Assembly (NCBI GenBank): GCA_903886975.1
Contig: CAISOB010000058.1
Span: 1-33,576 of the forward strand
Length of the DNA stretch: 33,576 bases
Reading direction: 5' to 3'
Origin: an uncultured beta proteobacterium
Lineage (GTDB): Bacteria; Pseudomonadota; Gammaproteobacteria; Burkholderiales; Rhodocyclaceae
Every line of letters begins with the position of its first letter. Position 1 is the first letter of the stretch. The notes beneath the pieces are model-generated. The model had not been told where the DNA came from. It made no database searches and saw nothing but the letters and a program-made list of their open reading frames with translations. The translations under genes were made by a program, and so were the position numbers. Positions 6,835 through 16,241 of this stretch are shown piece by piece.

Positions 6835-8151
6835 ATGTCGAATGGTCAATTGAGCGTCGAACCCGAAGGTCCGTATGGACAAAGCCTGCAGGACCGGACC
6901 TGGGTGAGCGATCCGGCGGCCGGGACGATTGCCCGGGATGGCGGCGCCTGCGCTGCACCGGCTAATTCGACCCGACAGACCGCGCCCGCCCGTTCGGCAA
7001 ATATTCCCGACGCGCTGCAGGTCGTGGCCGCCGCGGCCGGCTTCCGCTTCAACGGCGACGCCCCCTGGGACATCAAGGTGGCCGATGAACGGCTCTACCA
7101 GCGGCTGCTGCTCAAGGGCTCGCTCGGCTTTGGCGAAAGCTATATGGAAGGCTGGTGGGAATGCGAGCGTCTTGATCAGCTCATCCATCGCCTGCTCAGC
7201 GTCGAGGCCGATCAGACCATCGCCCGCTGGACCTACCTCAAAGCTTTTGCCGAGGCGCTGCGCCAGGCCTTCTTCAACCCGCAATCGAGCCGGCGCGCCT
7301 ATGTCGTCGCCGAACGCCATTACGACCTCGGCAACGACGTCTTCGAGACCATGCTCGATCCGACCTTGAGCTATTCCTGCGCCTACTGGCAGCGCGCCCG
7401 AACCCTCGAGGAAGCGCAGCACGACAAGCTCGACATGATCTGCCGCAAGCTCGACCTTAAGCCCGGCGAGCGCCTGCTCGACATCGGCTGCGGCTGGGGA
7501 GGGCTGGCCCAGCATGCGGCCCGCCATTACGGTGCAAAGGTGCTCGGCATCACCGTCTCGAAAGAACAGCAGGCGCTGGCCCGCGAGCGCTGCGCCGGGC
7601 TGCCGGTGGACATCGAATTGATGGACTACCGCGACTTGGACGGCCAGTTCGACAAGCTCGTCTCGGTCGGCATGTTCGAGCATGTCGGGGTGCGCAACTA
7701 CCCGGCTTTCTTCGCCATCGCCGAACGTCTGCTCAAGGATCAGGGCCTCTTCCTGCTGCACACCATCGGCAGCTACCGCCAGAGTCGCAAGCTCGATCCG
7801 TGGATCAACAAGTACGTCTTTCCCAACGGGCAGCTGCCGGCGGCGGCACAGATCGCCGCGAACGTCGAAGAGCGCTTCCTGATCGAGGACTGGCACAGTT
7901 TCGGCGCCGATTACGACCGCACGCTGATGGCCTGGTGGGAGAATTTCGCCGCCGGCTGGCCGCGCCTCGAGGCCAAATACGGCCCGCGCTTCTACCGCAT
8001 GTGGAAGTATTACCTGATGAGTTGCGCCGGCTTCTTCCGCGCCCGCCAGGGACAACTCTGGCAACTCGTGCTCGCCAAGCGGGCGAGAAACGCGGTCTAT
8101 CGCTCGATACGCCCGGGCGCGCCATGCGCGATTTCCGAAGGCCAGGCCTAG
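6835..8151 (+). CDS. cfa: cyclopropane-fatty-acyl-phospholipid synthase
   Basis: Adds a methylene group from S-adenosylmethionine across cis double bonds of membrane phospholipid acyl chains. 438 aa from the ATG at 6835 (SD GAGG). Clear Cfa hallmarks: GFGESYMEGWW near residue 100, RHYDLGNDVF (161-170), LSYSCAYW, the SAM-binding loop LDIGCGWGGL (215-224), VSVGMFEHVG, LLHTIG and DPWINKYVFPNGQLP. These match E. coli Cfa closely. About 55 residues at the N-terminus are extra and low in conserved features. Expressed alone: 162 bases after nrsF and no SigF-type motif in that gap. Cyclopropanation protects membranes against acid and oxidants, so proximity to the sigF locus may be meaningful, but this is inference. 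Confidence 0.93.
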   Translation: MSNGQLSVEPEGPYGQSLQDRTWVSDPAAGTIARDGGACAAPANSTRQTAPARSANIPDALQVVAAAAGFRFNGDAPWDIKVADERLYQRLLLKGSLGFGESYMEGWWECERLDQLIHRLLSVEADQTIARWTYLKAFAEALRQAFFNPQSSRRAYVVAERHYDLGNDVFETMLDPTLSYSCAYWQRARTLEEAQHDKLDMICRKLDLKPGERLLDIGCGWGGLAQHAARHYGAKVLGITVSKEQQALARERCAGLPVDIELMDYRDLDGQFDKLVSVGMFEHVGVRNYPAFFAIAERLLKDQGLFLLHTIGSYRQSRKLDPWINKYVFPNGQLPAAAQIAANVEERFLIEDWHSFGADYDRTLMAWWENFAAGWPRLEAKYGPRFYRMWKYYLMSCAGFFRARQGQLWQLVLAKRARNAVYRSIRPGAPCAISEGQA

Positions 8152-8185
8152 CGAAAATCGGCTGTGCCGGTACAATCCCTTTAGT

Positions 8186-8252
8186 CGTCATACCGGCGAC
8201 GCCGGTAGCCAGCGCCTTCGCCTTCTGGATTCCGGCGTTCGCCGGAATGGCG
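8186..8252. repeat. dispersed inverted repeat pair
   Basis: Two units of the window's palindromic family, cores TACCGGCGACGCCGGTA (8186-8213 area) and ATTCCGGCGTTCGCCGGAAT (8225-8252 area), between cfa and the aldo/keto reductase gene. Same head-to-head arrangement as at 1043-1110. Confidence 0.65.
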
Positions 8253-8275
8253 GGCATTCATCGGGAGGGTCAGTT

Positions 8276-9256
8276 GTGAACTACGTGCGCTTGGGAAAGA
8301 CCGGTATCAAGGTATCGCCGCTGTGCTTCGGCTGCATGACCTACGGCGATCCGGGCTGGCACTCGTGGGTGCTCGATGAGCAGGCCGCGCGGCCGTTCTA
8401 CAAGACAGCGCTCGACCATGGCATCAACTTTTTCGATACCGCCGATCTCTATTCGCTCGGCAAGAGCGAGGAAGTGGCCGGCCGGCTGCTCAAGGAAATG
8501 GTTCCGCGCGACGAGGTGGTGATCACCACCAAGGTCTGCCGGCCGATGGGCCCGGGGCCCAACCAGCAGGGCCTGTCGCGCAAGCACATCATGGCTTCGA
8601 TCGATGCGTCGCTAAAACGCCTGCAGACCGACTACGTCGACCTTTACGTCATCCACCGCTTCGATTACGACACCCCGATCGAGGAGACCATCGAAGCGCT
8701 GCACGATGTCGTGAAAGCCGGCAAGGCCCTGTATCTCGGCGCCTCGTCGATGTGGGCCTGGCAATTCGCGCAGATGCTGACGCTGCAGCGCGAGCGCGGT
8801 CTTGCGCAATTCGTTTCGATGCAGAACCTCTACAACCTCGTGCATCGCGAGGACGAGCGCGAAATGATTCCGCTCTGCCGCAGCGAAGGCATCGCCTTGA
8901 CGCCCTACTCGCCCAATGCCCGCGGTTTCCTCGCCGGCAACACGCAGGAAAGCACGACCACCGTGCGCGGCAGCACCGATGCGATGACCCGGAAATGGCA
9001 CCTGGGCAGCACCGCCGAGGATCAGGTGATCGCCAACCGCGTCGCCGACGTGGCGCGCCGGCTCGGCGTGGCCAGTGCGACCGTGGCCCTGGCCTGGGTG
9101 CTCGCCCGGCCGGGAATCACCGCGCCGATCATCGGGGCCTCGAAGGCTCACCATTTTGCCGACGCGCTCCAGGCGCTTGAGCTGACCCTCGACGTCGAGA
9201 CGATGAAATACCTCGAAGAACGTTACCGGGCGAAGCCCGTCGCCGAGCACGAGTAG
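8276..9256 (+). CDS. aldo/keto reductase
   Basis: 326-aa NADPH-dependent carbonyl reductase of the AKR superfamily. GTG start at 8276 with SD GGGAGG 7 bases upstream. The catalytic tetrad is visible: Asp54 and Tyr59 (FFDTADLYS), Lys86 (ITTKV), His127 (YVIHRFDYD). The SSMWAWQF segment and the C-terminal PIIGASKAHHF cofactor-binding stretch are typical of the YajO/YakC-like branch. Substrate cannot be told from sequence. It is a single gene flanked on both sides by palindromic repeats and convergent with cysS. Confidence 0.9.
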   Translation: MNYVRLGKTGIKVSPLCFGCMTYGDPGWHSWVLDEQAARPFYKTALDHGINFFDTADLYSLGKSEEVAGRLLKEMVPRDEVVITTKVCRPMGPGPNQQGLSRKHIMASIDASLKRLQTDYVDLYVIHRFDYDTPIEETIEALHDVVKAGKALYLGASSMWAWQFAQMLTLQRERGLAQFVSMQNLYNLVHREDEREMIPLCRSEGIALTPYSPNARGFLAGNTQESTTTVRGSTDAMTRKWHLGSTAEDQVIANRVADVARRLGVASATVALAWVLARPGITAPIIGASKAHHFADALQALELTLDVETMKYLEERYRAKPVAEHE

Positions 9257-9290
9257 CCGCTGTCGTTAACCGGCATACAAGCAAGCAAAT

Positions 9291-9363
9291 CGTCATTCCG
9301 GCGAACGCCGGAATCCAGAATGATGAGGCACGAACCGGGTCCCGGCTTTCGCCGGGACGACGA
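9291..9363. repeat. dispersed inverted repeat pair
   Basis: Units ATTCCGGCGAACGCCGGAAT (9295-9314 area) and TCCCGGCTTTCGCCGGGA (9340-9358 area), in the 147-base gap between the convergent aldo/keto reductase and cysS genes. Fourth member of the family in this window. Confidence 0.65.
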
Positions 9364-9403
9364 TCTTATGAGCCAATTTCCGGCTTATGACAGAGCTTGG
9401 AAA

Positions 9404-10786
9404 CTAGGCTCGGCGCCAGCTCGTCCCGGCTGCGCTGTCCTCGAGCACGACGCCGGCGGCGGCGAGCTCGCTGCGGATGCGGTCGGCCTCGGCGAAGTTT
9501 TTGGCTTTCTTGGCTTCGGCCCGCGCCGTGATCAGCGCGGCGATTCTTTCGGCTGGCAATTCGCCCTTCTCCGTGCTACCGCTCGGCGTCGCCTGCAGAA
9601 AGGCCTGCGGCTCGCGCTGCAGCAGGCCGAGCAGGCCGGCCAGCGCGCGCAGTTGCCCGGCGAGCCCGGCGGACTTGTGGCGATTGACTTCGCTGGCCAG
9701 ATCGAAGAGCGCCGCGCAGGCTTCCGGCGTGTTGAAATCGTCGTCCATCGCGGCACGGAAGCGCTGTGCATGCGCTTCGTTCCAATCGACCGCCGCTTCC
9801 GCCGCAGCGACCGCCTTGAGCGTCGTGTAGAGCCGCGAGAGCGCCTGCCGCGCATCATCGAGGTGGCTGTCGGAGTAATTGAGCGGGCTGCGGTAGTGGG
9901 CGCGCAGGATGAAGAAGCGCACCACTTCGGCGTCATATTTCTTGAGCACTTCGCGGATGGTGAAGAAGTTACCGAGCGACTTCGACATCTTCTCGTCATC
10001 GACGCGAACGAAACCGTTGTGCATCCAGTAATTCACGAAAGTACCGTTGTGCGCGCCCTCGGATTGGGCGATCTCGTTCTCATGGTGCGGGAACTGCAGG
10101 TCCTGCCCGCCGCCGTGGATGTCGAACTGATTACCGAGCAGTTCGCTGCTCATCGCCGAGCACTCGATGTGCCAGCCGGGCCGTCCCTGGCCCCACGGCG
10201 ATTCCCACGACGGCTCGCCGGGCTTGCCATGCTTCCAGAGGACGAAATCGAGCGGGTCCTGCTTCGACTGGTCGAGCTCCACGCGTTCGCCGGCGCGCAG
10301 GTCGTCGAGGCTCTTGCCGGAGAGCTTGCCGTAACCGGGAAACTTGCGCACCGAGAAATTCACGTCGCCGCCGGTAGCCTGGTAGGCCAGGCCCTTGCTT
10401 TCGAGTTCGCCGATCAATTTCAGCATCTGCGGCAGGTAATCGGTCGCGTGCGGCTCGAAAGTCGGCTTTTCGACGCCGAGCGCGGCGGCGTCCTCGTTCA
10501 TGAAGCCGATAAAGCGTTCGGTCAGTTCGCCGATCGTTTCCTTGTTCTCTTCGGCGCGCTTGATGATTTTGTCATCGATATCGGTAATGTTGCGCACATA
10601 GGTCACCGCCAGGCCGCTGGCGCGCAGCCAGCGCTGCACCACGTCGAAGACCACCAGCACGCGGGCATGGCCGACATGGCAGTAGTCATAAACCGTCATG
10701 CCGCACACGTACATGCGAACCTTGCCGGGTTCCAGGGGAATGAAGTCCTGCTTTTCCCGGACCAGAGTATTGTAAATTCTGAGCAT
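9404..10786 (-). CDS. cysS: cysteinyl-tRNA synthetase
   Basis: Class I aminoacyl-tRNA synthetase charging tRNA-Cys. The ATG at 10786 (MLRIYNTL) is the family start; the 22 codons upstream are not conserved in character. 460 aa, usual length. The ATP-binding HIGH motif reads HVGHAR just after the first zinc cysteine ([15 protein letters not shown]), the other zinc ligands are in ECSAMS and [10 protein letters not shown], and the KMSKS loop is [10 protein letters not shown]-terminal DALR-type helical domain follows. Transcribed away from the TPR gene at 10908. Confidence 0.97.
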   Translation of the reverse strand: MLRIYNTLVREKQDFIPLEPGKVRMYVCGMTVYDYCHVGHARVLVVFDVVQRWLRASGLAVTYVRNITDIDDKIIKRAEENKETIGELTERFIGFMNEDAAALGVEKPTFEPHATDYLPQMLKLIGELESKGLAYQATGGDVNFSVRKFPGYGKLSGKSLDDLRAGERVELDQSKQDPLDFVLWKHGKPGEPSWESPWGQGRPGWHIECSAMSSELLGNQFDIHGGGQDLQFPHHENEIAQSEGAHNGTFVNYWMHNGFVRVDDEKMSKSLGNFFTIREVLKKYDAEVVRFFILRAHYRSPLNYSDSHLDDARQALSRLYTTLKAVAAAEAAVDWNEAHAQRFRAAMDDDFNTPEACAALFDLASEVNRHKSAGLAGQLRALAGLLGLLQREPQAFLQATPSGSTEKGELPAERIAALITARAEAKKAKNFAEADRIRSELAAAGVVLEDSAAGTSWRRA

Positions 10787-10836
10787 CTTCGGACTCGTGA
10801 AAGCGCCGCGGGGAAAAACGCGAACGCAAGGAATAC

Positions 10837-10865
10837 TTGGGATTCGACGCACTTCTTGTTAAAAT
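10837..10865 (+). promoter_or_regulatory. sigma-70-type promoter for the TPR/L,D-transpeptidase operon
   Basis: TTGGGA (10837-10842), 17 bases, TAAAAT (10860-10865); predicted start near 10872, about 36 bases before the ATG at 10908. It lies in the divergent gap with cysS. Confidence 0.5.
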
Positions 10866-10907
10866 TGATGAGTTAAGTCACCAACTGCCGAAAAGTATAT
10901 CACACCG

Positions 10908-11981
10908 ATGCCTTCAAACTCCCCAACGCCTTTGCTGGCGCGCCTTTCAGCCATCCTGCTCGGCCTCGTCCTGAGCACCGCGGTTTCCCTCGCCCACGCC
11001 CAGACGCTGCCCGACGTTCAACGCCTGATGAAACAGGGTCAGATGGCACAGGCGCTGGAGAAGGTGGATCTCTATATTGCGAGCAAGCCGAAGGACGCGC
11101 AGGGCCGTTTCCTCAAGGGTTTGATCCTCACCGAAGTCGGACGCACGGCCGATGCCATCGCCGTGTTTACCAAGCTGACCGAGGACTTCCCCGAGTTGCC
11201 CGAACCCTACAACAATCTCGCGGTGCTATACGCCCAGCAGAAGCAGTACGACAAGGCACGCACCGAGCTTGAGATGGCGATCCGCACGCATCCGAGCTAC
11301 TCGATCGCGCACGAAAACCTCGGCGACGTTTATGCCAAGCTCGCGAGCCAGGCTTACGACAAGGCGCTCCAGCTCGATTCCTCGAACACCGTCACCCAGA
11401 CCAAGCTGTCGATGATCAAAGAGCTGATCAGCACTTCGGCCAAGCCGGGCGTCAAGCCGGGAGTCGCCGCGCATCCGGCCGAGCCCGACAAGGTCGCCGT
11501 GGCCGAGGTTGCCAAGCCGGCGCCGATCGCCGCGCCGAGCAAGCCGGCGGAGAAAGCGCCCGAACCGGTTCCCGTCGCCAAGGCGCCGGAAGCCAAGGCG
11601 CCCGAAGTCAAGCCGCCCGAAGATAAGACGCCGGTCGCCGCGAACGCCGAGGCGGACGTCAGCAGGACCCTGCAGGGATGGGCCAACGCTTGGTCGAACA
11701 AAGACGTGAAGAGCTACCTCGCCTATTACGCCAACGATTTCCAGACACCCAACGGCATGGCCCGCAAGGCTTGGGAAACCGAGCGCGCGCAGCGTATCGA
11801 CAAGCCCGGCAAGCTGCAGGTCAGCGTCGACAACATCAAGGTCACGCTGGCCGGCGACAAGGCGACCGTCAGGTTCCGTCAGCATTACACGTCCGCATCA
11901 CTCAAGACCTCCGCCAGCAAAACCGTGGTATTCGTGAAATCCGGCGGCAAATGGCTTATTCAGCAAGAACGCGTCGGCTGA
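10908..11981 (+). CDS. periplasmic TPR protein with C-terminal NTF2/SnoaL-like domain
   Basis: 357 aa. Signal peptide (hydrophobic 14-30, cleavage near AHAQ). Three to four tetratricopeptide repeats follow to about residue 165 (for example PEPYNNLAVLYAQQKQYDKARTE is one repeat region), then a low-complexity Lys/Ala/Pro linker (about 180-245), then a ~105-residue domain beginning LQGWANAWSNKDVKSYLAYY and ending GKWLIQQE, the pattern of SnoaL/DUF4440-like cones. The next gene, an L,D-transpeptidase, ends in a related domain ([17 protein letters not shown]), so the pair likely works together in the cell wall. Its stop overlaps the next start by one base (TGATG). Exact function unknown; the TPR part probably mediates protein-protein contact. 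Confidence 0.8.
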   Translation: MPSNSPTPLLARLSAILLGLVLSTAVSLAHAQTLPDVQRLMKQGQMAQALEKVDLYIASKPKDAQGRFLKGLILTEVGRTADAIAVFTKLTEDFPELPEPYNNLAVLYAQQKQYDKARTELEMAIRTHPSYSIAHENLGDVYAKLASQAYDKALQLDSSNTVTQTKLSMIKELISTSAKPGVKPGVAAHPAEPDKVAVAEVAKPAPIAAPSKPAEKAPEPVPVAKAPEAKAPEVKPPEDKTPVAANAEADVSRTLQGWANAWSNKDVKSYLAYYANDFQTPNGMARKAWETERAQRIDKPGKLQVSVDNIKVTLAGDKATVRFRQHYTSASLKTSASKTVVFVKSGGKWLIQQERVG

Positions 11982-13210
11982 TGCGGCCGGTCGTACTCGC
12001 AATCGCGCTGATCGCCATCAGTGCGGCCGGGGGCGACCTGGCTGTCGCCGCAGGCAACCGCCCGGCGCCGCACGTCGTCATTCAGCCGACCTTTTCCGAC
12101 TCGGGCCCGGAGCCGCAGTTGTCGAGGATTCTCGAAGAGATCGAGAAGAACCGCCTCGACACGGCGCTCGAACAAACCGAGGTACTGCTCAAGCAGTACC
12201 CGACTTTTCGCGTCGCGAACCTGATCAAGGGCGATCTACTCCTGGCGCGCAGCATGCCCTTGTCAACTTTCGGCAACGCCGCCAACGCGCCGCAGGAGAA
12301 GGTCAACGATCTGCGCGACGAGGTCATCGCCCGGCTCAAGGCCTACCGCAACCCGGCCGCCACGGCCAATTACGTACCGCGCTATCTGCTGCAAATGCGC
12401 CCCGACCAGAAATATGCGATCGTCGTCGATACTCAGAAATCGCGGCTCTATCTCTATGAAAACGGCGGCAGCGAGGGCGGCCGGCCGCGCTTTGTCGCCG
12501 ACTATTACATCTCGCACGGCAAACTGGGCGGCGACAAGACCGATGAAGGCGACAAGCGAACGCCGACCGGTGTCTATCACGTAACCTCCAGCCTGTCACC
12601 GCAGAAGATCGGCGACTTCTACGGCAGCGGCGCTTTCCCGATCAACTACCCCAACGAATGGGACAAGCGCCAGGGGCGCAAGGGTCATGGCATCTGGCTG
12701 CACGGCACGCCGTCGGACACCTTCTCGCGGCCGCCCAAAGCTTCCGACGGCTGCGTCGTTCTGTCCAATGTCGACCTCGACGCGCTGGCCAAGAACCTGC
12801 AGATCGGCTTGACGCCCGTGATCATCAGCAACTCGATCGAGTGGCTCTCCTTCGACGACTGGCAGAATGAGCGCGGCGCGCTCAACAAGAAAATCGAGGA
12901 ATGGCGCAGCGACTGGGAAAGCCGCGACGTCAACCGCTACCTGAAAAACTATTCGAAGAAATTCCAGACCAAGGACCAGGACCTCGAACAATTCGCGCAG
13001 CAGAAGCGCCAGGTCAATGCCGGCAAGGAATGGATCAAGGTCAAGCTGTCCAACCTGTCGATGTTCCGCAATCCCGGCAAGGAAGAACTGGTCGTCGTCA
13101 CCTTCGAGCAGGACTACCAGAGCAACAACCTGAACAACCAGATGAAGAAACGCCAGTACTGGATCCGCGAGGACGGGAACTGGAAGATCGTTTTTGAAGG
13201 AGCCGCCTGA
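11981..13210 (+). CDS. L,D-transpeptidase (YkuD) with C-terminal NTF2-like domain
   Basis: Cell-wall enzyme family making 3-3 peptidoglycan crosslinks or anchoring proteins. Start at the ATG at 11981, overlapping the upstream stop; an ATG at 11951 is possible but lies within the previous gene and would spoil the signal peptide [18 protein letters not shown]. 409 aa. The YkuD domain runs from about residue 135 ([15 protein letters not shown]) to 275. His241 (WLHGT) and nucleophile Cys258 (SDGCVVLSN) are present, but the usual SHGC box reads SDGC. The last ~115 residues resemble the C-terminal domain of the preceding TPR protein. Coupled by TGATG to ppiA downstream, so TPR, transpeptidase and prolyl isomerase form one operon in the envelope. 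Confidence 0.87.
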   Translation: MRPVVLAIALIAISAAGGDLAVAAGNRPAPHVVIQPTFSDSGPEPQLSRILEEIEKNRLDTALEQTEVLLKQYPTFRVANLIKGDLLLARSMPLSTFGNAANAPQEKVNDLRDEVIARLKAYRNPAATANYVPRYLLQMRPDQKYAIVVDTQKSRLYLYENGGSEGGRPRFVADYYISHGKLGGDKTDEGDKRTPTGVYHVTSSLSPQKIGDFYGSGAFPINYPNEWDKRQGRKGHGIWLHGTPSDTFSRPPKASDGCVVLSNVDLDALAKNLQIGLTPVIISNSIEWLSFDDWQNERGALNKKIEEWRSDWESRDVNRYLKNYSKKFQTKDQDLEQFAQQKRQVNAGKEWIKVKLSNLSMFRNPGKEELVVVTFEQDYQSNNLNNQMKKRQYWIREDGNWKIVFEGAA

Positions 13211-13773
13211 TGTTGAAGAAACTTTCCCTGCTTGCCGCCGGGCTGATGCTCTCGCTCACCGCCCTCGCCGCCCCCAGCGTCGAAATGCAGACGAGCGCTG
13301 GAACCATCGTCATCGAACTGGACGCAGCAAGAGCGCCAAAGACCGTGGAGAACTTCCTGAAATACACCAAGGACGGTTTCTACGACGGCACCATTTTTCA
13401 CCGCGTCATGGACGGCTTCATGATCCAGGGCGGCGGTTTTGCCAAGGACATGTCGGAGAAGGCCACTGCAGCGCCGATCGTCAATGAATCGAAGGACGGC
13501 GGCAAGAACCAGCGCGGAACGATCGCCATGGCGCGCCGCCCGGATCCCAACTCGGCGACGGCGCAGTTCTTCATCAACCTCGTCGACAATTCGAGCCAGC
13601 TCGACTACCCGAAAAATGGCGGCGGTTACGCCGTTTTCGGCAGGGTCATCCAGGGCATGGAGGTTGTCGACAAGATCGCCAAAGTACCCACCGGCAATCG
13701 TGGAAACTACCAGAACGTTCCGCTCGACCCGGTCGTCATCCAGTCAGTCAAACTCATCGCCGACAAGAAATAA
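13210..13773 (+). CDS. ppiA: periplasmic cyclophilin-type peptidyl-prolyl isomerase
   Basis: 187 aa, cyclophilin fold catalysing cis-trans isomerisation of Xaa-Pro bonds. Start overlaps the preceding stop (TGATG) with SD AAGGAG. An N-terminal signal peptide (cleavage near TALA|AP, about residue 20) sends it to the periplasm. The active-site stretch [15 protein letters not shown] and [12 protein letters not shown] are intact. It is followed 9 bases later by a cytoplasmic paralogue lacking the signal peptide; the tandem is typical of betaproteobacteria. Confidence 0.95.
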   Translation: MLKKLSLLAAGLMLSLTALAAPSVEMQTSAGTIVIELDAARAPKTVENFLKYTKDGFYDGTIFHRVMDGFMIQGGGFAKDMSEKATAAPIVNESKDGGKNQRGTIAMARRPDPNSATAQFFINLVDNSSQLDYPKNGGGYAVFGRVIQGMEVVDKIAKVPTGNRGNYQNVPLDPVVIQSVKLIADKK

Positions 13774-13782
13774 GGAAGATAC

Positions 13783-14274
13783 ATGATCAAGCTGCACACC
13801 AATTTCGGCGTCATCGCCATCGAGCTCGACAGTGAAAAGGCGCCGCTCTCGGCGGCGAATTTTCTCGCCTACGCGCAAGCCGGGCACTATGACAATACGA
13901 TCTTCCACCGGGTTATCCCGGGCTTCATGATTCAGGGCGGCGGCTTTGAGCCGGGAATGAAGCAGAAGCCGTGCAAGGACCCGATCAAGAACGAAGCCGA
14001 CAACGGCCTCAAGAACGAGGCCTACACGCTGGCCATGGCGCGCACCTCGGATCCGCATTCGGCGACCGCGCAGTTCTTCATCAATGTTGCCGACAACGGC
14101 TTCCTCAACTACAAGGCGCCGACCGGCAACGGCTGGGGCTACTGTGTCTTCGGCAAGGTCGTCGAAGGAACCGACATTGTCGACCAGATCGAAGGCGTGA
14201 AGACCGGCAACGCGCGCGGACACCAGGACGTTCCTTCTGATGACGTCGTCATAACGCGCGCCGAAGTCTGCTGA
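13783..14274 (+). CDS. ppiB: cytoplasmic cyclophilin-type peptidyl-prolyl isomerase
   Basis: 163 aa, no signal peptide; SD AAGGAAG before the ATG. Cyclophilin motifs [18 protein letters not shown] and [17 protein letters not shown] are intact; the region reading [15 protein letters not shown] is closest to PpiB. Paralogue of the preceding ppiA by tandem duplication. Same operon, with lpxH following after 24 bases. Confidence 0.95.
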   Translation: MIKLHTNFGVIAIELDSEKAPLSAANFLAYAQAGHYDNTIFHRVIPGFMIQGGGFEPGMKQKPCKDPIKNEADNGLKNEAYTLAMARTSDPHSATAQFFINVADNGFLNYKAPTGNGWGYCVFGKVVEGTDIVDQIEGVKTGNARGHQDVPSDDVVITRAEVC

Positions 14275-14298
14275 ATACTTCGGCGGTCTGAAAGTCCA

Positions 14299-15030
14299 GT
14301 GATCTATTTCATTTCAGACCTGCATCTGGCGCCGCAAACACCGGGCGCCGCCCGAGTCTTTCTCGATTTCATCGGCGGCCGCGCGCGCCAGGCCGAGCAG
14401 CTCTATATCCTCGGCGACCTGTTTGAAGCCTGGGCGGGCGACGACAGCATCGACGATCCCGACGATGGATTCAATCGGACGGTCGTCGACGCTTTACGAG
14501 TCCTGAGCGACGCCGGCGTCGGTCTTGCGGTGATGCACGGCAACCGCGATTTCCTGCTCGGCGAAGAATTCGCTGCGCGCAGCGGGGCCAAGTTGCTGCC
14601 GGATCCTTATGTGCTGTCCCTGCCGGCATGGCAGCTCGTTCTCTCGCACGGCGACCTGTTGTGCACCGACGATCGCGATTACCAGGCCTTTCGCGCCGAG
14701 GTTCGCCAACCGGCCTGGCGCTTTGCCTTTCTCAACAAGCCGCTGGCGGAACGCAAGGCGATCGCCGCCGCGCTGCGCGCCCAGAGCGAACAGGCAAAGC
14801 AGGGGAAGCAGCGGCAATTGATGGACGTCAATCCCGCCGCTACCGACGATTTCCTGCGCGCCCATGGTTATGCCACGTTCATTCACGGACACACGCATCG
14901 ACCGGCGATGCACCAGAACCTCGTCGACGGCATCGCGGTCGAACGCTGGGTGCTGGCCGACTGGCACGAAGACCGCGGCGAGTGCCTGTGCTGGGATGGG
15001 CAGCAGCTGCGCCGCGAAGTGCTCTTGTGA
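14299..15030 (+). CDS. lpxH: UDP-2,3-diacylglucosamine diphosphatase
   Basis: Fourth step of lipid A synthesis: hydrolyses UDP-2,3-diacylglucosamine to lipid X and UMP at the inner membrane. 243 aa from a GTG at 14299. Metallophosphoesterase motifs are complete: DLHL (Asp7, His9), GDLFEAW, HGNRDFLLG, LSHGDLLCTDD and the terminal GHTHRP. Position after ppiB is the standard proteobacterial order. Confidence 0.96.
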   Translation: MIYFISDLHLAPQTPGAARVFLDFIGGRARQAEQLYILGDLFEAWAGDDSIDDPDDGFNRTVVDALRVLSDAGVGLAVMHGNRDFLLGEEFAARSGAKLLPDPYVLSLPAWQLVLSHGDLLCTDDRDYQAFRAEVRQPAWRFAFLNKPLAERKAIAAALRAQSEQAKQGKQRQLMDVNPAATDDFLRAHGYATFIHGHTHRPAMHQNLVDGIAVERWVLADWHEDRGECLCWDGQQLRREVLL

Positions 15031-15095
15031 ACGGAAGCGCCGGCTTGCGGCCGTACGCCAAGTTGACTTTTCAACAACCCTTTCCATAACTGTCC

Positions 15096-15971
15096 ATGAA
15101 TCCAAATTCTGCAACCGCATCGTCAAATCCGCTTGCCGCCGAAATCGAACGTAACGTCGCTGTGGCGTTCGCCGAAGATGTCGGCAGCGGCGATCTCACC
15201 GTGCAACTCGTTCCGGCCGGCCGCATCGCGCGCGCCACGGTGGTCGCGCGCCAGGACGCGGTGTTGTGCGGAACGGCCTGGTTCGGACGCTGCTTTGCAA
15301 GCCTGGACACCGCCATTGCGCTCACCTGGAAGGCCGGTGACGGCGAGCGCGTTGCGGCCGATCAGGTCCTGTGCGAAATCGCCGGCCCGGCGCGCGCCCT
15401 GCTCACCGGTGAGCGTACAGCGCTCAATTTCCTGCAACTGCTCTCCGGCGTTGCGACCAAGACCCGGCAATATGCCGACGCCGTCACCGGCACGCGGGCG
15501 CAGATCGTCGATACGCGCAAGACGCTGCCCGGATTGCGACTGGCGCAGAAATACGCCGTCAGCTGCGGTGGCGGCGGCAACCATCGCCTCGGGCTTTATG
15601 ACGCTATTCTGATCAAGGAAAACCATATTCTCGCGGCCGGCAGCATCGCCGGCGCCATGGCCGCGGCAAATCGGGTGGCCGAGGCAGCGGGCGGGCGCTG
15701 CAGCTTCATTCAGGTCGAGGTCGAGACCCTCGCCGAACTGGAGCAGGCGCTCGCCGCCGGCGCAAAGATGATCCTGCTCGACAACATGAGCCTCGCGCAA
15801 ATGCGCGAAGCCGTGGCGCTGACTGCCGGGCGCGCCAGCCTTGAAGCTTCAGGCAACGTTACCCTGGAGACCGTGCGCGGAATTGCCGAAACCGGCGTCG
15901 ATCGCATCTCGGTCGGCGCCCTGACCAAGGATGTCCGCGCCCTCGACCTGTCGATGCGCTTTCAGGATTGA
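15096..15971 (+). CDS. nadC: nicotinate-nucleotide pyrophosphorylase (carboxylating)
   Basis: Quinolinate phosphoribosyltransferase of de novo NAD synthesis, 291 aa. Family signature [20 protein letters not shown] with [18 protein letters not shown] is intact, as is the C-terminal ILLDNMS and EASGNVT. The chosen ATG at 15096 lacks a good SD. No nadA or nadB nearby. A small stem-loop (AGCGG-GAA-CCGCT, 15971-15983) followed by GATTTTC lies right at the stop and could be a weak terminator. Confidence 0.95.
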   Translation: MNPNSATASSNPLAAEIERNVAVAFAEDVGSGDLTVQLVPAGRIARATVVARQDAVLCGTAWFGRCFASLDTAIALTWKAGDGERVAADQVLCEIAGPARALLTGERTALNFLQLLSGVATKTRQYADAVTGTRAQIVDTRKTLPGLRLAQKYAVSCGGGGNHRLGLYDAILIKENHILAAGSIAGAMAAANRVAEAAGGRCSFIQVEVETLAELEQALAAGAKMILLDNMSLAQMREAVALTAGRASLEASGNVTLETVRGIAETGVDRISVGALTKDVRALDLSMRFQD

Positions 15972-16090
15972 GCGGGAACCGCTGATTTTCGCCTGAAAAA
16001 AACCGTCGTCGGCCTAAAATGATGTCATTATAATAGGCGCCACAAGAACCAGAACGCCGCTGTCCGGACGCCAAGGGAAAGGACCAGTTC

Positions 16091-16228
16091 ATGCTATTTG
16101 CGCTGTTTTATGTGATCGCCATCACGCTTCTGATCCTGCATTTCACCGGATACCTCGCGCGACACAATCTCGAATGGCTGGTCCTGCTGCTCGCCGCGGC
16201 GGTTTTTCCGGCCGTGATTTACCTCTGA
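16091..16228 (+). CDS. small two-helix membrane protein, unknown
   Basis: 45-codon gene, too short for usual gene calling. ATG at 16091 with SD AAGGA about 8 bases upstream; stop TGA at 16226. Two hydrophobic helices (about residues 2-18 and 28-44) are joined by the polar turn GYLARHNLEW. A perfect TATAAT at 16029-16034, without a good -35, could serve as its promoter. It ends 13 bases before the convergent thrC stop. Not recognised; the SD, the -10 and the clean amphipathic layout argue it is real. Confidence 0.55.
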   Translation: MLFALFYVIAITLLILHFTGYLARHNLEWLVLLLAAAVFPAVIYL

Positions 16229-16241
16229 CCGCGGCCGGCCT

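Noticed and set aside
6817..8175. Long open frame antisense to cfa
   Set aside because: Shadow; cfa matches its family along its length on the plus strand.
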